A DNA stretch of 8,150 nt from Clostridia bacterium. GTDB taxonomy: Bacteria; Bacillota_A; Clostridia; Oscillospirales; Acutalibacteraceae. The notes beneath the pieces were generated by a model. That model saw only the letters and a list, made by a program, of their open reading frames with translations, did no database searches and was not told the DNA's origin. Shown here in pieces: positions 1-5,858 of this stretch. A program made the position numbers and the translations under genes. The stretch is taken from contig JAFYOA010000240.1 of the NCBI GenBank assembly GCA_017547865.1, forward strand, positions 1-8,150, given 5' to 3'. Position 1 is the stretch's first letter. Every line of letters begins with the position of its first letter.

Positions 1-6
1 GGCCAT
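1..6 (-). CDS. First two codons of the gene after rsmH (probably ftsL); runs off the window
   Basis: An ATG at 6-4 followed by GCC lies 32 bases beyond the rsmH stop codon. An AGGAAG ribosome binding site sits at 20-15, eight bases before the ATG. Only Met-Ala can be read, so the product cannot be recognised from sequence. In Firmicute dcw clusters the gene after mraZ-rsmH is usually ftsL or a similar small division protein. The identity is inferred from gene order alone. Confidence 0.45.
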
Positions 7-38
7 TTTCGACACTTCCTTTCACGCCCCGTCCGGGG

Positions 39-971
39 TCAGATTTCAGCTTTTTCAATCACCCGCAGACGGGAACTGCGGGCACGGGGGTTTTCAGCGA
101 TTTCTTCTTCGCTGGGAGCCAGTCCCTTTTTATACAGGAGAGTGCCCTTCGGTTTGTTGCCGCACACGCACACCGGGAATTCCGGCGGGCAGGTGCAGCC
201 GCGGCACCACTCGTTCATTTTTTGTTTTACAATGCGGTCTTCCAGGGAATGGAAAGTAATGACCGCCAGTCTTCCGCCGGGTTTCAGAATGGAGAACGCA
301 GCCTCCAGACCTTCCTGCAGGCGGTCCAATTCGCCGTTAACGGCAATGCGAAGTGCCTGGAATGTGCGGCGGGCGGGATGCCCTTCGGCACGGCGCACCG
401 CAGCAGGTACGGAATTGCGGATGATATCTGCCAGGCGACCGGTGGTGAGGATCGGTTCCTCTTCACGGGCAGCCACAATGCCCTTGGCAATGCGCACCGC
501 GTTTTTATCTTCGCCGTAGTCCCGAATGATGCGGGCCAGCTCCTGCCAGCTCAGGTTGTTCACCAGGTCGGCAGCACTTTCGCCCTGCTGGCTCATGCGC
601 ATATCCAGCGGCGCATCGTTGTGGTAAGAAAAGCCCCGTTCGGGGTTGTCCAGCTGGTAAGAGGAAACACCGATGTCCATCAGCACGCCGTCCACGGCTT
701 CCATACCGCAATCGCGGGCAATGGCAGCCATATTAGCGAAATTCCCCTGCCGAATCACAGAAGCGGCAAAACCACCCAATCGCTCCGTCACCACCCGAAT
801 GGCATCGGGGTCCTGGTCGATGGAAAGCAGGCGGCCGGTGGTCAGATGTTCCAAAATAGCGCGGGAGTGGCCGCCGCCGCCCGCCGTGCCGTCAATGTAC
901 AGTCCCTCCGGCCGAATGGCCAAAGAAGCAATGGTCTCTTCAAAAAGTACAGGTTTATGTACGAACTCCAT
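39..971 (-). CDS. rsmH: 16S rRNA (cytosine(1402)-N(4))-methyltransferase RsmH (MraW)
   Basis: RsmH uses S-adenosylmethionine to methylate N4 of C1402 in 16S rRNA, in the decoding centre of the small subunit. The 310-residue protein has the usual family length. It opens with HKPVLFEE, carries the SAM-binding glycine loop GTAGGGGHS at residues 28-36, the family block GVSSYQLDNPERGFS at 101-115 and ITFHSLEDR at 238-246. A cysteine cluster (CTCPPEFPVCVC, about 259-270) is followed by the basic C-terminus typical of Firmicute members. The ATG at 971 is preferred over upstream in-frame starts because GGAGG lies at 983-979, seven bases away, and because the conserved N-terminus begins there. The gene starts 13 bases after mraZ ends, so the two are surely co-transcribed. 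The stop is TGA. Confidence 0.97.
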   Translation of the reverse strand: MEFVHKPVLFEETIASLAIRPEGLYIDGTAGGGGHSRAILEHLTTGRLLSIDQDPDAIRVVTERLGGFAASVIRQGNFANMAAIARDCGMEAVDGVLMDIGVSSYQLDNPERGFSYHNDAPLDMRMSQQGESAADLVNNLSWQELARIIRDYGEDKNAVRIAKGIVAAREEEPILTTGRLADIIRNSVPAAVRRAEGHPARRTFQALRIAVNGELDRLQEGLEAAFSILKPGGRLAVITFHSLEDRIVKQKMNEWCRGCTCPPEFPVCVCGNKPKGTLLYKKGLAPSEEEIAENPRARSSRLRVIEKAEI

Positions 972-984
972 GCTGCCCCCTCCA

Positions 985-1404
985 TCAGAAACCCAGCAGA
1001 TCCATCGCGGAATCGAGGGTTTCGGCGGTATTGCAGGCATTGTGTTCGGCCCAACGGTCGCTGTCCCAAATTTCAGCACGCACGGCGGCACCGATCACAG
1101 CCACATCCTTGGTCAGCCCGGCGTAATCACGCAGAGACTGGGGAATGAGCACGCGGCCCTGCTTGTCCGGTTCTGCCTCGCAGGCACCGGCAAAGAAGAA
1201 ACGCTGCAGATTGCGGGCCTTGGAAAGCGGAAGCTCACCAAGCTTGGCCACAAAGCCATTCCACTGCTGTTCGGAGAGAACAAAAAGGCAGCCATCCAGA
1301 CCTTTGGTGATGTAAAAACGATCACCAAGGTCATCCCTGAACTTCTGCGGAATGGTCACACGGCCCTTGGTATCCAAACTATAGTTATATTCACCCATCA
1401 ACAT
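985..1404 (-). CDS. mraZ: Transcriptional regulator MraZ
   Basis: MraZ is a ring-forming DNA-binding protein of the AbrB/SpoVT fold that usually heads the division and wall (dcw) cluster and regulates its own promoter. The 139-residue protein has the diagnostic duplicated domain: DTKGRVTIP at residues 11-19 and DKQGRVLIP at 80-88, each the DxxGR core of one swapped-hairpin half. Start choice: AAAGGAGG at 1420-1413 is eight bases from the ATG at 1404. A second ATG two codons in (1398) is also possible but less well spaced. Its stop falls just before the rsmH ribosome binding site. MraZ-box-like repeats lie in its leader (1472-1517), which suggests autoregulation. Confidence 0.97.
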   Translation of the reverse strand: MLMGEYNYSLDTKGRVTIPQKFRDDLGDRFYITKGLDGCLFVLSEQQWNGFVAKLGELPLSKARNLQRFFFAGACEAEPDKQGRVLIPQSLRDYAGLTKDVAVIGAAVRAEIWDSDRWAEHNACNTAETLDSAMDLLGF

Positions 1405-1471
1405 GCCGTGTCCCTCCTTTCCGCAGACTATCCTTTTTCAATCTTTTCTTGATTTTTCAGCACCCGGCAGG

Positions 1472-1517
1472 TACTTTGAAGCACTTTTTGCCCCGTTTCC
1501 CCACACTTTGCCACTTT
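1472..1517 (-). promoter_or_regulatory. Cluster of MraZ-box-like repeats (probable MraZ operator)
   Basis: Read on the minus strand, AAAGTG occurs at 1517-1512, 1509-1504 and 1487-1482. A variant AAAGTA lies at 1477-1472 and a degenerate AAACGGGG near 1498. Spacing between successive copies is 8, 11, 11 and 10 bases, roughly one helical turn. MraZ is known in other bacteria to bind tandem AAAGTG/GTGGG-type repeats between its promoter and its gene. The position here, from about the transcription start into the leader, fits repression. The assignment is inferred from motif and position. Confidence 0.7.
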
Positions 1518-1525
1518 TTACAATT

Positions 1526-1554
1526 ATTATACGGGAAATAGGGCCGGATTGCAA
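1526..1554 (-). promoter_or_regulatory. Sigma-A promoter P1 of the mraZ-rsmH operon
   Basis: On the minus strand a -35 box TTGCAA (1554-1549) is followed, after exactly 17 bases, by a perfect -10 box TATAAT (1531-1526). Transcription would start near 1519, right at the first MraZ-box-like repeat, giving a leader of about 115 bases before the mraZ ATG. Confidence 0.8.
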
Positions 1555-1563
1555 CTACCAAAT

Positions 1564-1592
1564 ATTGTATACCGCCTCTGTAACGGTGCCAA
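1564..1592 (-). promoter_or_regulatory. Possible second, upstream promoter (P2) for mraZ
   Basis: On the minus strand TTGGCA (1592-1587) and TACAAT (1569-1564) are separated by 17 bases. Both hexamers differ slightly from the sigma-A consensus, but their spacing is ideal. It lies directly upstream of P1 and after the terminator of the preceding operon, so the two would act in tandem. It could be a chance match. Confidence 0.45.
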
Positions 1593-1619
1593 AACACAGC
1601 CCGCTGTGGAAATACAGGC

Positions 1620-1657
1620 AAAAAAAGAAGGCGCACCACAAGATGTTGTGGTGCACC
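1620..1657 (-). terminator. Intrinsic terminator of the rsmD-coaD-coiled-coil operon
   Basis: A perfect 9-bp stem (1633-1641 with 1646-1654) closes a 4-base loop and is extended by two further G-C pairs beyond one mismatch. On the minus strand it is followed by TTC and then seven T (1626-1620). There is no T tract on the plus-strand side, so it acts on minus-strand transcripts. It separates the coiled-coil gene from the mraZ promoters. Confidence 0.88.
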
Positions 1658-1682
1658 CAAAAGGCACATATAAAATTCTATG

Positions 1683-1694
1683 TTTTGTACAAAA
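1683..1694. repeat. Perfect 12-base palindrome after the coiled-coil gene
   Basis: TTTTGTACAAAA is perfectly self-complementary and lies between the stop codon at 1706 and the terminator. It has no loop, so it is more likely a DNA site or chance AT-rich symmetry than an RNA hairpin. No function is assigned. Confidence 0.3.
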
Positions 1695-1705
1695 ATAAAC
1701 CTAAA

Positions 1706-2209
1706 TCACTGGTTATTCTGACCAGCTTTGATGCTCTGACGGGTCTTGCGCAGCTCTGCAAGATTCTCAGAAAGAGCCTCATCGGTACGCTTCATCAGGT
1801 CATCCACGTAGTCGTTGGAAGCCTTCTTCATCTCACGCACCTTCGCCTGGGCCTGGGTCATAATTTCCTGGGCTTTCAGCTGTGCCTGGCGCACCAGTTC
1901 ATCCTGGTTCACAATGGCGCGGGCACGCTCTTCGGCGCTGCGAATGATAGATTCGCTGTCGCGGCGGGCGGCGGCCAGAATCTTGGAACGATCGGTCACA
2001 ATGGCCTTGGCTTCGTCCAGTTCGTGGGGCAGGCTGTCGCGGATATCCTGCAGCACCTGGCGCACTTCGTTGGCGTCCACCACGGTCTTGCCGCCGGAAA
2101 GAGGCAGCTTCCAGCCCTTGTCCAGCATCATGTACAGTTCTTCGATCATATCTTCGACACTGACATTACCGTTTTCTTCCACTTCTGTCATCATAATTTC
2201 TTCATCCAT
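1706..2209 (-). CDS. Coiled-coil protein of unknown function next to coaD (DivIVA/ATP synthase b-subunit-like repeats)
   Basis: This 167-residue soluble protein has no signal peptide or membrane segment. Residues 1-20 are acidic, about 18-50 form a short region ([18 protein letters not shown], then [14 protein letters not shown]), and about 50-155 read as a long charged helix rich in Ala, Glu, Arg, Lys and Gln, with blocks such as [10 protein letters not shown] and [20 protein letters not shown]. Similar proteins beside coaD in Clostridia are often labelled 'ATPase' or 'V-type ATPase subunit H-like' because of helical similarity. I see no nucleotide-binding motif, so I do not accept an ATPase function. 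A scaffold or division-site role like DivIVA/GpsB is possible but unproven. The ATG at 2209 is chosen because GGAGGG lies at 2222-2217, seven bases away. It overlaps the coaD stop by 8 bases, so the two are translationally coupled. Confidence 0.88.
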   Translation of the reverse strand: MDEEIMMTEVEENGNVSVEDMIEELYMMLDKGWKLPLSGGKTVVDANEVRQVLQDIRDSLPHELDEAKAIVTDRSKILAAARRDSESIIRSAEERARAIVNQDELVRQAQLKAQEIMTQAQAKVREMKKASNDYVDDLMKRTDEALSENLAELRKTRQSIKAGQNNQ

Positions 2210-2711
2210 TTTTATTCCCTCCGCTAAGTCTGTTTTCAATTTCTTCAAGAATGCAGGCCGGCACAAAGTGAGAAATATCTCCGCCGAAACCGGCCACCTG
2301 CTTCACCATGCTGGAACTGAGGAACATGCTTTCGGCACTGGTGGCCATAAAGATCGTTTCCAGATCCGGGTTCAGCTTTTTGTTGGTCAGCGCCATCTGG
2401 AATTCGTAGTCGAAATCCGAAAGAGCCCGCAGGCCTTTCACAACAGCGGTTGCACCCACGCTTTTGGCGTAATCCACCAGCAGGGTCTCGCATTTATCCA
2501 CTTCCACATTGGGAAGATGCCCGCACACCTTGCGGATCATTTCCACCCGCTCGTCTGCGGTAAAGCTGGATACTTTTTTAGGGTTGACACCCACGGCAAC
2601 GATCACTTTATCGAACACCTTCGAGGCACGCTCGATAATATCCAGGTGGCCGTTGGTCACGGGGTCAAAACTGCCGGGGCAAACCGCCAGCTGCATTTTT
2701 GCTTCTATCAC
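2202..2711 (-). CDS. coaD: Phosphopantetheine adenylyltransferase (PPAT), CoaD
   Basis: CoaD transfers AMP from ATP to 4'-phosphopantetheine, giving dephospho-CoA, the penultimate step of coenzyme A synthesis. The 169-residue protein belongs to the nucleotidyltransferase superfamily. It shows GSFDP at residues 13-17, the TNGH form of the HxGH nucleotide motif at 19-22, [12 protein letters not shown] at 92-103 and the [12 protein letters not shown]-binding stretch at 132-140. The start is taken as GTG at 2711 because GGAGG at 2723-2719 sits seven bases before it. The ATG five codons later (2696) gives the more usual N-terminus but has no ribosome binding site at a suitable distance. The GTG overlaps the rsmD TGA (GTGA), so translation is coupled to rsmD. 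Confidence 0.96.
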   Translation of the reverse strand: MIEAKMQLAVCPGSFDPVTNGHLDIIERASKVFDKVIVAVGVNPKKVSSFTADERVEMIRKVCGHLPNVEVDKCETLLVDYAKSVGATAVVKGLRALSDFDYEFQMALTNKKLNPDLETIFMATSAESMFLSSSMVKQVAGFGGDISHFVPACILEEIENRLSGGNKNG

Positions 2712-3256
2712 AGTTCCGCCTCCGCCTTTTCGTACACGGTCAACATTACTTTGCCGTACCGGTACTCTTTTTTCTTTTCAAAACGGCCCGCATTTTGGGG
2801 CAGTTCCTCTTCGGCAGGATGTTCGCACACAATGGTGCCGCCGTCTGCCATCTGTTCCGCCACCTTGGGCAGAACCCGCTGCAGCACACCGGTGCTGTAG
2901 GGCGGATCAAGGAACGCCAGGTCAAAGGGACCGGGCATGCGGCGAAGGTAGCCTTCGGCTTCCGCCAGAACAAAAGCGGCACGATCCTTCAGCTTGGTGT
3001 TCTCCGCGTTTTTCTTTGCCATTTCCAACGAAGCCCGGGATGCATCCACAAACACCGCTTCTGCGGCGCCGCGGCTCAGTGCCTCCAGGCCGATCTGACC
3101 GGAACCGGCAAACAGATCCAGAAAGCGCCGGCCCTCCAGCCGGAACTGCAGGATACTGAACAGTGCTTCTTTCACGCGTTCCGGCGTGGGGCGCACATCG
3201 TTTCCATCTAAAGTCTGCAGCCGTGCCCCGCGGGCACTGCCGGTAATAATACGCAT
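2708..3256 (-). CDS. rsmD: 16S rRNA (guanine(966)-N(2))-methyltransferase RsmD
   Basis: RsmD methylates N2 of G966 of 16S rRNA in the assembled small subunit, near the P site, using S-adenosylmethionine. The 182-residue protein starts with [10 protein letters not shown], the usual N-terminus of the family. It carries the SAM-binding motif [10 protein letters not shown] at residues 47-56 and the catalytic DPPY of N-methyltransferases at 117-120. The ATG at 3256 is preferred to in-frame codons upstream because it matches the family start and has AAGGAG at 3269-3264. It heads an rsmD-coaD-coiled-coil operon with overlapping stop and start codons. The rsmD-coaD pair is a very common arrangement in Firmicutes. 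Confidence 0.96.
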   Translation of the reverse strand: MRIITGSARGARLQTLDGNDVRPTPERVKEALFSILQFRLEGRRFLDLFAGSGQIGLEALSRGAAEAVFVDASRASLEMAKKNAENTKLKDRAAFVLAEAEGYLRRMPGPFDLAFLDPPYSTGVLQRVLPKVAEQMADGGTIVCEHPAEEELPQNAGRFEKKKEYRYGKVMLTVYEKAEAEL

Positions 3257-3278
3257 GGTCTCTCTCCTTTTCATATCA

Positions 3279-3292
3279 TCGAAAAAATTCGA
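3279..3292. repeat. Inverted repeat in the rsmD leader, near the ribosome binding site
   Basis: TCGAA and TTCGA flank four A residues, about 10 bases upstream of the rsmD ribosome binding site. The stem would be weak in RNA. It may be a DNA-binding site or AT-rich chance symmetry. No regulator can be named. Confidence 0.3.
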
Positions 3293-3349
3293 ATTATGTG
3301 GAATCAATTGACGTTTGAAGTCCTTCAGCGTGCAGATTTGAAACCGCTC

Positions 3350-3362
3350 GCCGAATTTCGGC
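3350..3362. repeat. Inverted repeat just downstream of the rsmD transcription start (possible operator)
   Basis: GCCGAA-T-TTCGGC is a perfect 6-base inverted repeat around a single base. It lies about 6 to 18 bases downstream of the predicted start of the rsmD transcript. As RNA it would make a short hairpin at the 5' end; as DNA it sits where a repressor could block initiation. Function is inferred from position only. Confidence 0.35.
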
Positions 3363-3374
3363 CATATTCAATTA

Positions 3375-3403
3375 ATTATCCCACGAAACGAACTTCTTGT
3401 CAA
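3375..3403 (-). promoter_or_regulatory. Sigma-A promoter of the rsmD-coaD operon, overlapping the uvrC stop codon
   Basis: On the minus strand a perfect -35 box TTGACA (3403-3398) is followed after 17 bases by GATAAT (3380-3375), one base from consensus. The TGA inside TTGACA is the uvrC stop codon itself (3402-3400). Transcription would begin near 3368, giving a leader of about 112 bases. Confidence 0.85.
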
Positions 3404-5265
3404 TCCGCTTGTTCACTTAAAAAATATTCAAATACCGCTTTGGCTGCCGGTTCCGTCATACCGGGGGCCTGCCGCAGTTCATCCAAAGAGGCCTCCCGAA
3501 TGGCGGTGATGGTGCGGAAGTGCTTCATCAGCGCTTTGGCTCGGGTCTCACCGATGCCTGGAATCTTCGTCAGCGTACCGGAGACCGCCGCTTTGGAACG
3601 CCGCTGCTTGTGGTAACCAATGGCAAAACGGTGGACTTCATCCTGTATGGAAGAGACCAGCGTAAACGCCTGGCGGGTGGAATTGATGGCGATCTCGCCG
3701 CCGTCGCCGGTCACGGCGCGGGTGCGGTGGCTGTCATCTTTCACCATACCAAACAGCGGAACTTCGATGCCCATTTCTTCCAGCACGGGGGCAATTGCCG
3801 CCACATGGCCGGCACCGCCGTCCAGCAGGATCAGATCCGGCAGACGGCCGAAGCCATCGTTCACCTCTTCCCCATCGGGGCGGTGGCACTGTTTATATTC
3901 TTCAAACCGTCGGCGAATCACTTCCCGCATGGAGCCGTAGTCATCCTGGCCGGTCACGGTTTTGATCTTAAATTTACGGTAGGCACTTTTCAGCGGGCGG
4001 CCGTTTTCAAACACCACCATGCCCGCCACATTTTCGCTGCCGGCCGTATTGGAAATATCGTAGGACTCGATATACACCGGCGGAAAGTCCAGGCCGAGCA
4101 GCCGTGCCAGTTCATCCAGGGCAGACATTTCCCGCCCGGTGGCACCAATGCTCTGTGCCAGCTGTTCCGCCGCATTTGTGCGGCACATTTCCACCAGCTG
4201 GTGCTGGGTACCCCGCTGGGGCACGAACAACTTTACGCTCTTCCCCCGCTTTTCGTTCAAAAAGCGCTCCAGCAGCTCCCGGTCGGCCGGTTCTTCATCC
4301 AGCACCACCATGGGCGGAACACGATCACGCAGCTGATAATACTGCAGAACGAACTGCGCACGGGCCGTGGGGCCGTCTTCGCAGTCACTTACAAAAAATG
4401 TTTCCCGGTCAAACAACCGGCCGTCCTGGTAACGGAACACCTGGAAGCAGGCGTGCTGCCGTCCCAGTGCCATGGCGATCACATCCTGCTCCGGCACCTT
4501 GCCGGCCACCACCTTCTGCCGCTCCCGCAACTTATTGATGGCGGTGATGCGGTCCCGCAGGCGGGCCGCCAGTTCAAATTCCAGGTCTTCTGCCGCTTCG
4601 TTCATCTTTTGGGTCAGCACTTTCACCGATTGCGAACTGCCGCCGCGAATGAACTCCAGTGCCTGCTGCACCGTATCCTGGTAGTCCTGCACGCTCACCT
4701 TACCCCGGCAGGGGGCGCAGCACTGCTTGATAAAATAATTCAGGCAGGGTCGGCCTTTGCCGAAATCCTGGGGAAACTTGCGGTTGCAGGAGGGCAGGCC
4801 AAAAATCTTCCGGGCTTCGTCGATGGTTTCTCGAATGGACCAGGCGCTGAGATAGGGGCCGATGTACTCCGCATCGTCCTCTGCCTTTTGCAGCACGGCA
4901 GAAATGCGGGGCCAGGGGCCTTTGGAAATGCGGATATAAGAATAGCCCTTATCGTCTTTTAAAAGAATATTATATTTGGGCTGGTGCTGTTTGATGAGGC
5001 TGCTTTCCAGAATCAGCGCTTCAAATTCGCTGTCGGTGAGGATGTACTCGAACCATTCCACATTGCTCACCATACGGCGCACTTTTTCATCGTGGTTTTT
5101 TTCGCTGCCAAAATACTGGCTCACCCGGTTTTTCAGCGCCTTGGCCTTGCCGATGTAAATAATCTCATCTTTGGCGTTGTGCATAATGTATACGCCGGGG
5201 TGCAGCGGCAAACGCATGGCGCGGCGCCGCAGTTCCTGTTTATGCCGGTTTACGGTTTCTTCCAT
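3400..5265 (-). CDS. uvrC: Excinuclease ABC subunit UvrC
   Basis: UvrC is the nuclease of nucleotide excision repair. Recruited by UvrB at a lesion, it cuts 3' with its N-terminal GIY-YIG domain and 5' with its C-terminal RNase H-like domain. The 621-residue protein is of full length. It has GVY (24-26) and YIG (37-39) with catalytic candidates Arg47 and Glu87. Cysteines C160, C174, C182 and C186 are spaced like the iron-sulfur ligands of E. coli UvrC. A UVR helix pair that binds UvrB lies at about 213-247. RNase H-like active-site candidates are Asp403 (YDIS), the DDYGSM region at 441-446, Asp482 (LLDGG) and His545, followed by a tandem helix-hairpin-helix at about 565-617. The ATG at 5265 has AGGAGGT at 5278-5272, six bases away, and is preferred to an upstream in-frame start inside the terminator. 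No promoter of its own is apparent. Confidence 0.97.
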   Translation of the reverse strand: MEETVNRHKQELRRRAMRLPLHPGVYIMHNAKDEIIYIGKAKALKNRVSQYFGSEKNHDEKVRRMVSNVEWFEYILTDSEFEALILESSLIKQHQPKYNILLKDDKGYSYIRISKGPWPRISAVLQKAEDDAEYIGPYLSAWSIRETIDEARKIFGLPSCNRKFPQDFGKGRPCLNYFIKQCCAPCRGKVSVQDYQDTVQQALEFIRGGSSQSVKVLTQKMNEAAEDLEFELAARLRDRITAINKLRERQKVVAGKVPEQDVIAMALGRQHACFQVFRYQDGRLFDRETFFVSDCEDGPTARAQFVLQYYQLRDRVPPMVVLDEEPADRELLERFLNEKRGKSVKLFVPQRGTQHQLVEMCRTNAAEQLAQSIGATGREMSALDELARLLGLDFPPVYIESYDISNTAGSENVAGMVVFENGRPLKSAYRKFKIKTVTGQDDYGSMREVIRRRFEEYKQCHRPDGEEVNDGFGRLPDLILLDGGAGHVAAIAPVLEEMGIEVPLFGMVKDDSHRTRAVTGDGGEIAINSTRQAFTLVSSIQDEVHRFAIGYHKQRRSKAAVSGTLTKIPGIGETRAKALMKHFRTITAIREASLDELRQAPGMTEPAAKAVFEYFLSEQAD

Positions 5266-5284
5266 CTCTCCACCTCCTGTGCCC

Positions 5285-5339
5285 AAAAATGAAAGAAAGC
5301 GCCGATGACCGATGCCCAAAGGCACCGCTGCGGCGCTTT
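5285..5339 (-). terminator. Intrinsic terminator after ptsH (possible attenuator for uvrC)
   Basis: A perfect 9-bp outer stem (5296-5304 with 5331-5339) encloses an internal loop and a second 7-bp stem with one wobble (5310-5316 with 5321-5327), capped by a 4-base loop. On the minus strand the stem ends in TTT and runs into CTTTCATTTTT. The plus-strand side also ends in a short T run, so it could work both ways, but no plus-strand gene is seen. It lies between the ptsH stop and the uvrC ribosome binding site. Confidence 0.82.
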
Positions 5340-5367
5340 TTCTTATAGTTTGCGATCCGTTGCCGAA

Positions 5368-5631
5368 TTATTCAGCAAAACCGGACTCCACCAGAGCAAC
5401 CAGGCTGTCAACAGCGTTCTGCTCATCGGAACCATCGGCGATGATGCGGATATCGGTACCACCGACAATACCCAGAGACAGAACACCGAGAAGGCTCTTG
5501 GCGTTTACGCGGCGCTCTTCCTTTTCAACCCAGATGGAAGACTTGAATTCGTTGGCCTTCTGAATGAAGAAGGTAGCCGGACGGGCGTGGAGGCCAACCT
5601 GATTCTGAACCTGAACTTCTTTAGAATACAT
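5368..5631 (-). CDS. ptsH: Phosphocarrier protein HPr
   Basis: HPr carries phosphate from Enzyme I to the sugar-specific EIIA components of the phosphotransferase system in the cytoplasm. In Firmicutes, phosphorylation at Ser46 also makes it the co-regulator of CcpA in carbon catabolite repression. The 87-residue protein has the active-site His exactly at position 15 (GLHARPA, 13-19) and the regulatory serine exactly at 46 (AKSLLGVLSLG). Both roles are therefore possible, and it is not a Crh protein, which lacks His15. The ATG at 5631 is chosen because AGGAGA is at 5646-5641 and because the usual HPr N-terminus starts there. The gene has its own promoter and terminator and ptsI is not adjacent, so it looks monocistronic apart from possible readthrough into uvrC. 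The stop is TAA. Confidence 0.96.
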   Translation of the reverse strand: MYSKEVQVQNQVGLHARPATFFIQKANEFKSSIWVEKEERRVNAKSLLGVLSLGIVGGTDIRIIADGSDEQNAVDSLVALVESGFAE

Positions 5632-5705
5632 TAGACTCACTCTCCTGTGATTCATAATAATTTGATGGATAACAACAGAAAACGCGCTTTTTTACTCGCT
5701 TGTTT

Positions 5706-5733
5706 ATTATAACACATTTCCAAATCCCGTCAA
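5706..5733 (-). promoter_or_regulatory. Sigma-A promoter of ptsH
   Basis: On the minus strand TTGACG (5733-5728) is followed after 16 bases by a perfect TATAAT (5711-5706), preceded by TGT, an extended -10 element. The predicted start is near 5699, giving a leader of about 68 bases. I see no convincing CcpA (cre) site close by. Confidence 0.82.
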
Positions 5734-5740
5734 CCGCTCT

Positions 5741-5764
5741 TGGGCAATTTCGTTTCGTTGCCCA
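5741..5764. repeat. Inverted repeat immediately upstream of the ptsH promoter
   Basis: TGGGCAA (5741-5747) and TTGCCCA (5758-5764) form a perfect 7-base inverted repeat around 10 bases, ending 7 bases before the ptsH -35 box. No T tract follows on the minus strand, so a terminator is unlikely. The place suits an activator site, but no regulator can be named. Confidence 0.35.
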
Positions 5765-5772
5765 TGCAAGGC

Positions 5773-5798
5773 AAAAATGCAAACCCGCGATTTGTGCA
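5773..5798 (-). terminator. Weak candidate terminator after trmD
   Basis: On the minus strand TGCA-C-AA pairs with TTTGCA through six pairs and one bulged base, and is followed by TTTTT (5777-5773). It is the only minus-strand hairpin with a T run that I can find between trmD and the ptsH promoter, but the stem is poor. trmD transcripts may end here or run on into ptsH. Confidence 0.25.
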
Positions 5799-5858
5799 GA
5801 ATACATACGGTGTTGAAAACTTTTTTGGCACTATAACACGTCTTCCGTGTGTTTTTTG

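Noticed and set aside
222..1148. Long plus-strand frame opposite rsmH and mraZ, and similar ones at 1815-2900 and 5847-6767
   Set aside because: Each is a shadow of well-supported minus-strand genes (rsmH, the coiled-coil gene with coaD, trmD with rimM) with no recognisable motif or family match in the translation.
1595..1608. CACAGC-CC-GCTGTG followed by TTTT on the minus strand, as a second terminator
   Set aside because: A two-base loop and only four T make it weak, and it overlaps the surroundings of the possible P2 promoter. The hairpin at 1620-1657 already serves as terminator.
1403..2227. A 274-codon plus-strand frame covering the mraZ upstream gap
   Set aside because: It crosses a terminator, promoters and the coiled-coil gene. 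Its translation is low-complexity and matches no family, and the promoter signals on the other strand explain the gap better.
3520..4962. A 480-codon open frame on the plus strand
   Set aside because: It lies entirely antisense to uvrC, which has all its domains and motifs. The translation shows no recognisable motif and is rich in His, Gln and Leu, as expected from the complement of GC-biased codons.
5836..5857. Hairpin ACACG-TCTTC-CGTGT followed by T6, a plus-strand terminator
   Set aside because: The stem is only 5 bp and no plus-strand gene or good plus-strand promoter precedes it. It is more likely chance sequence in the trmD-ptsH gap.
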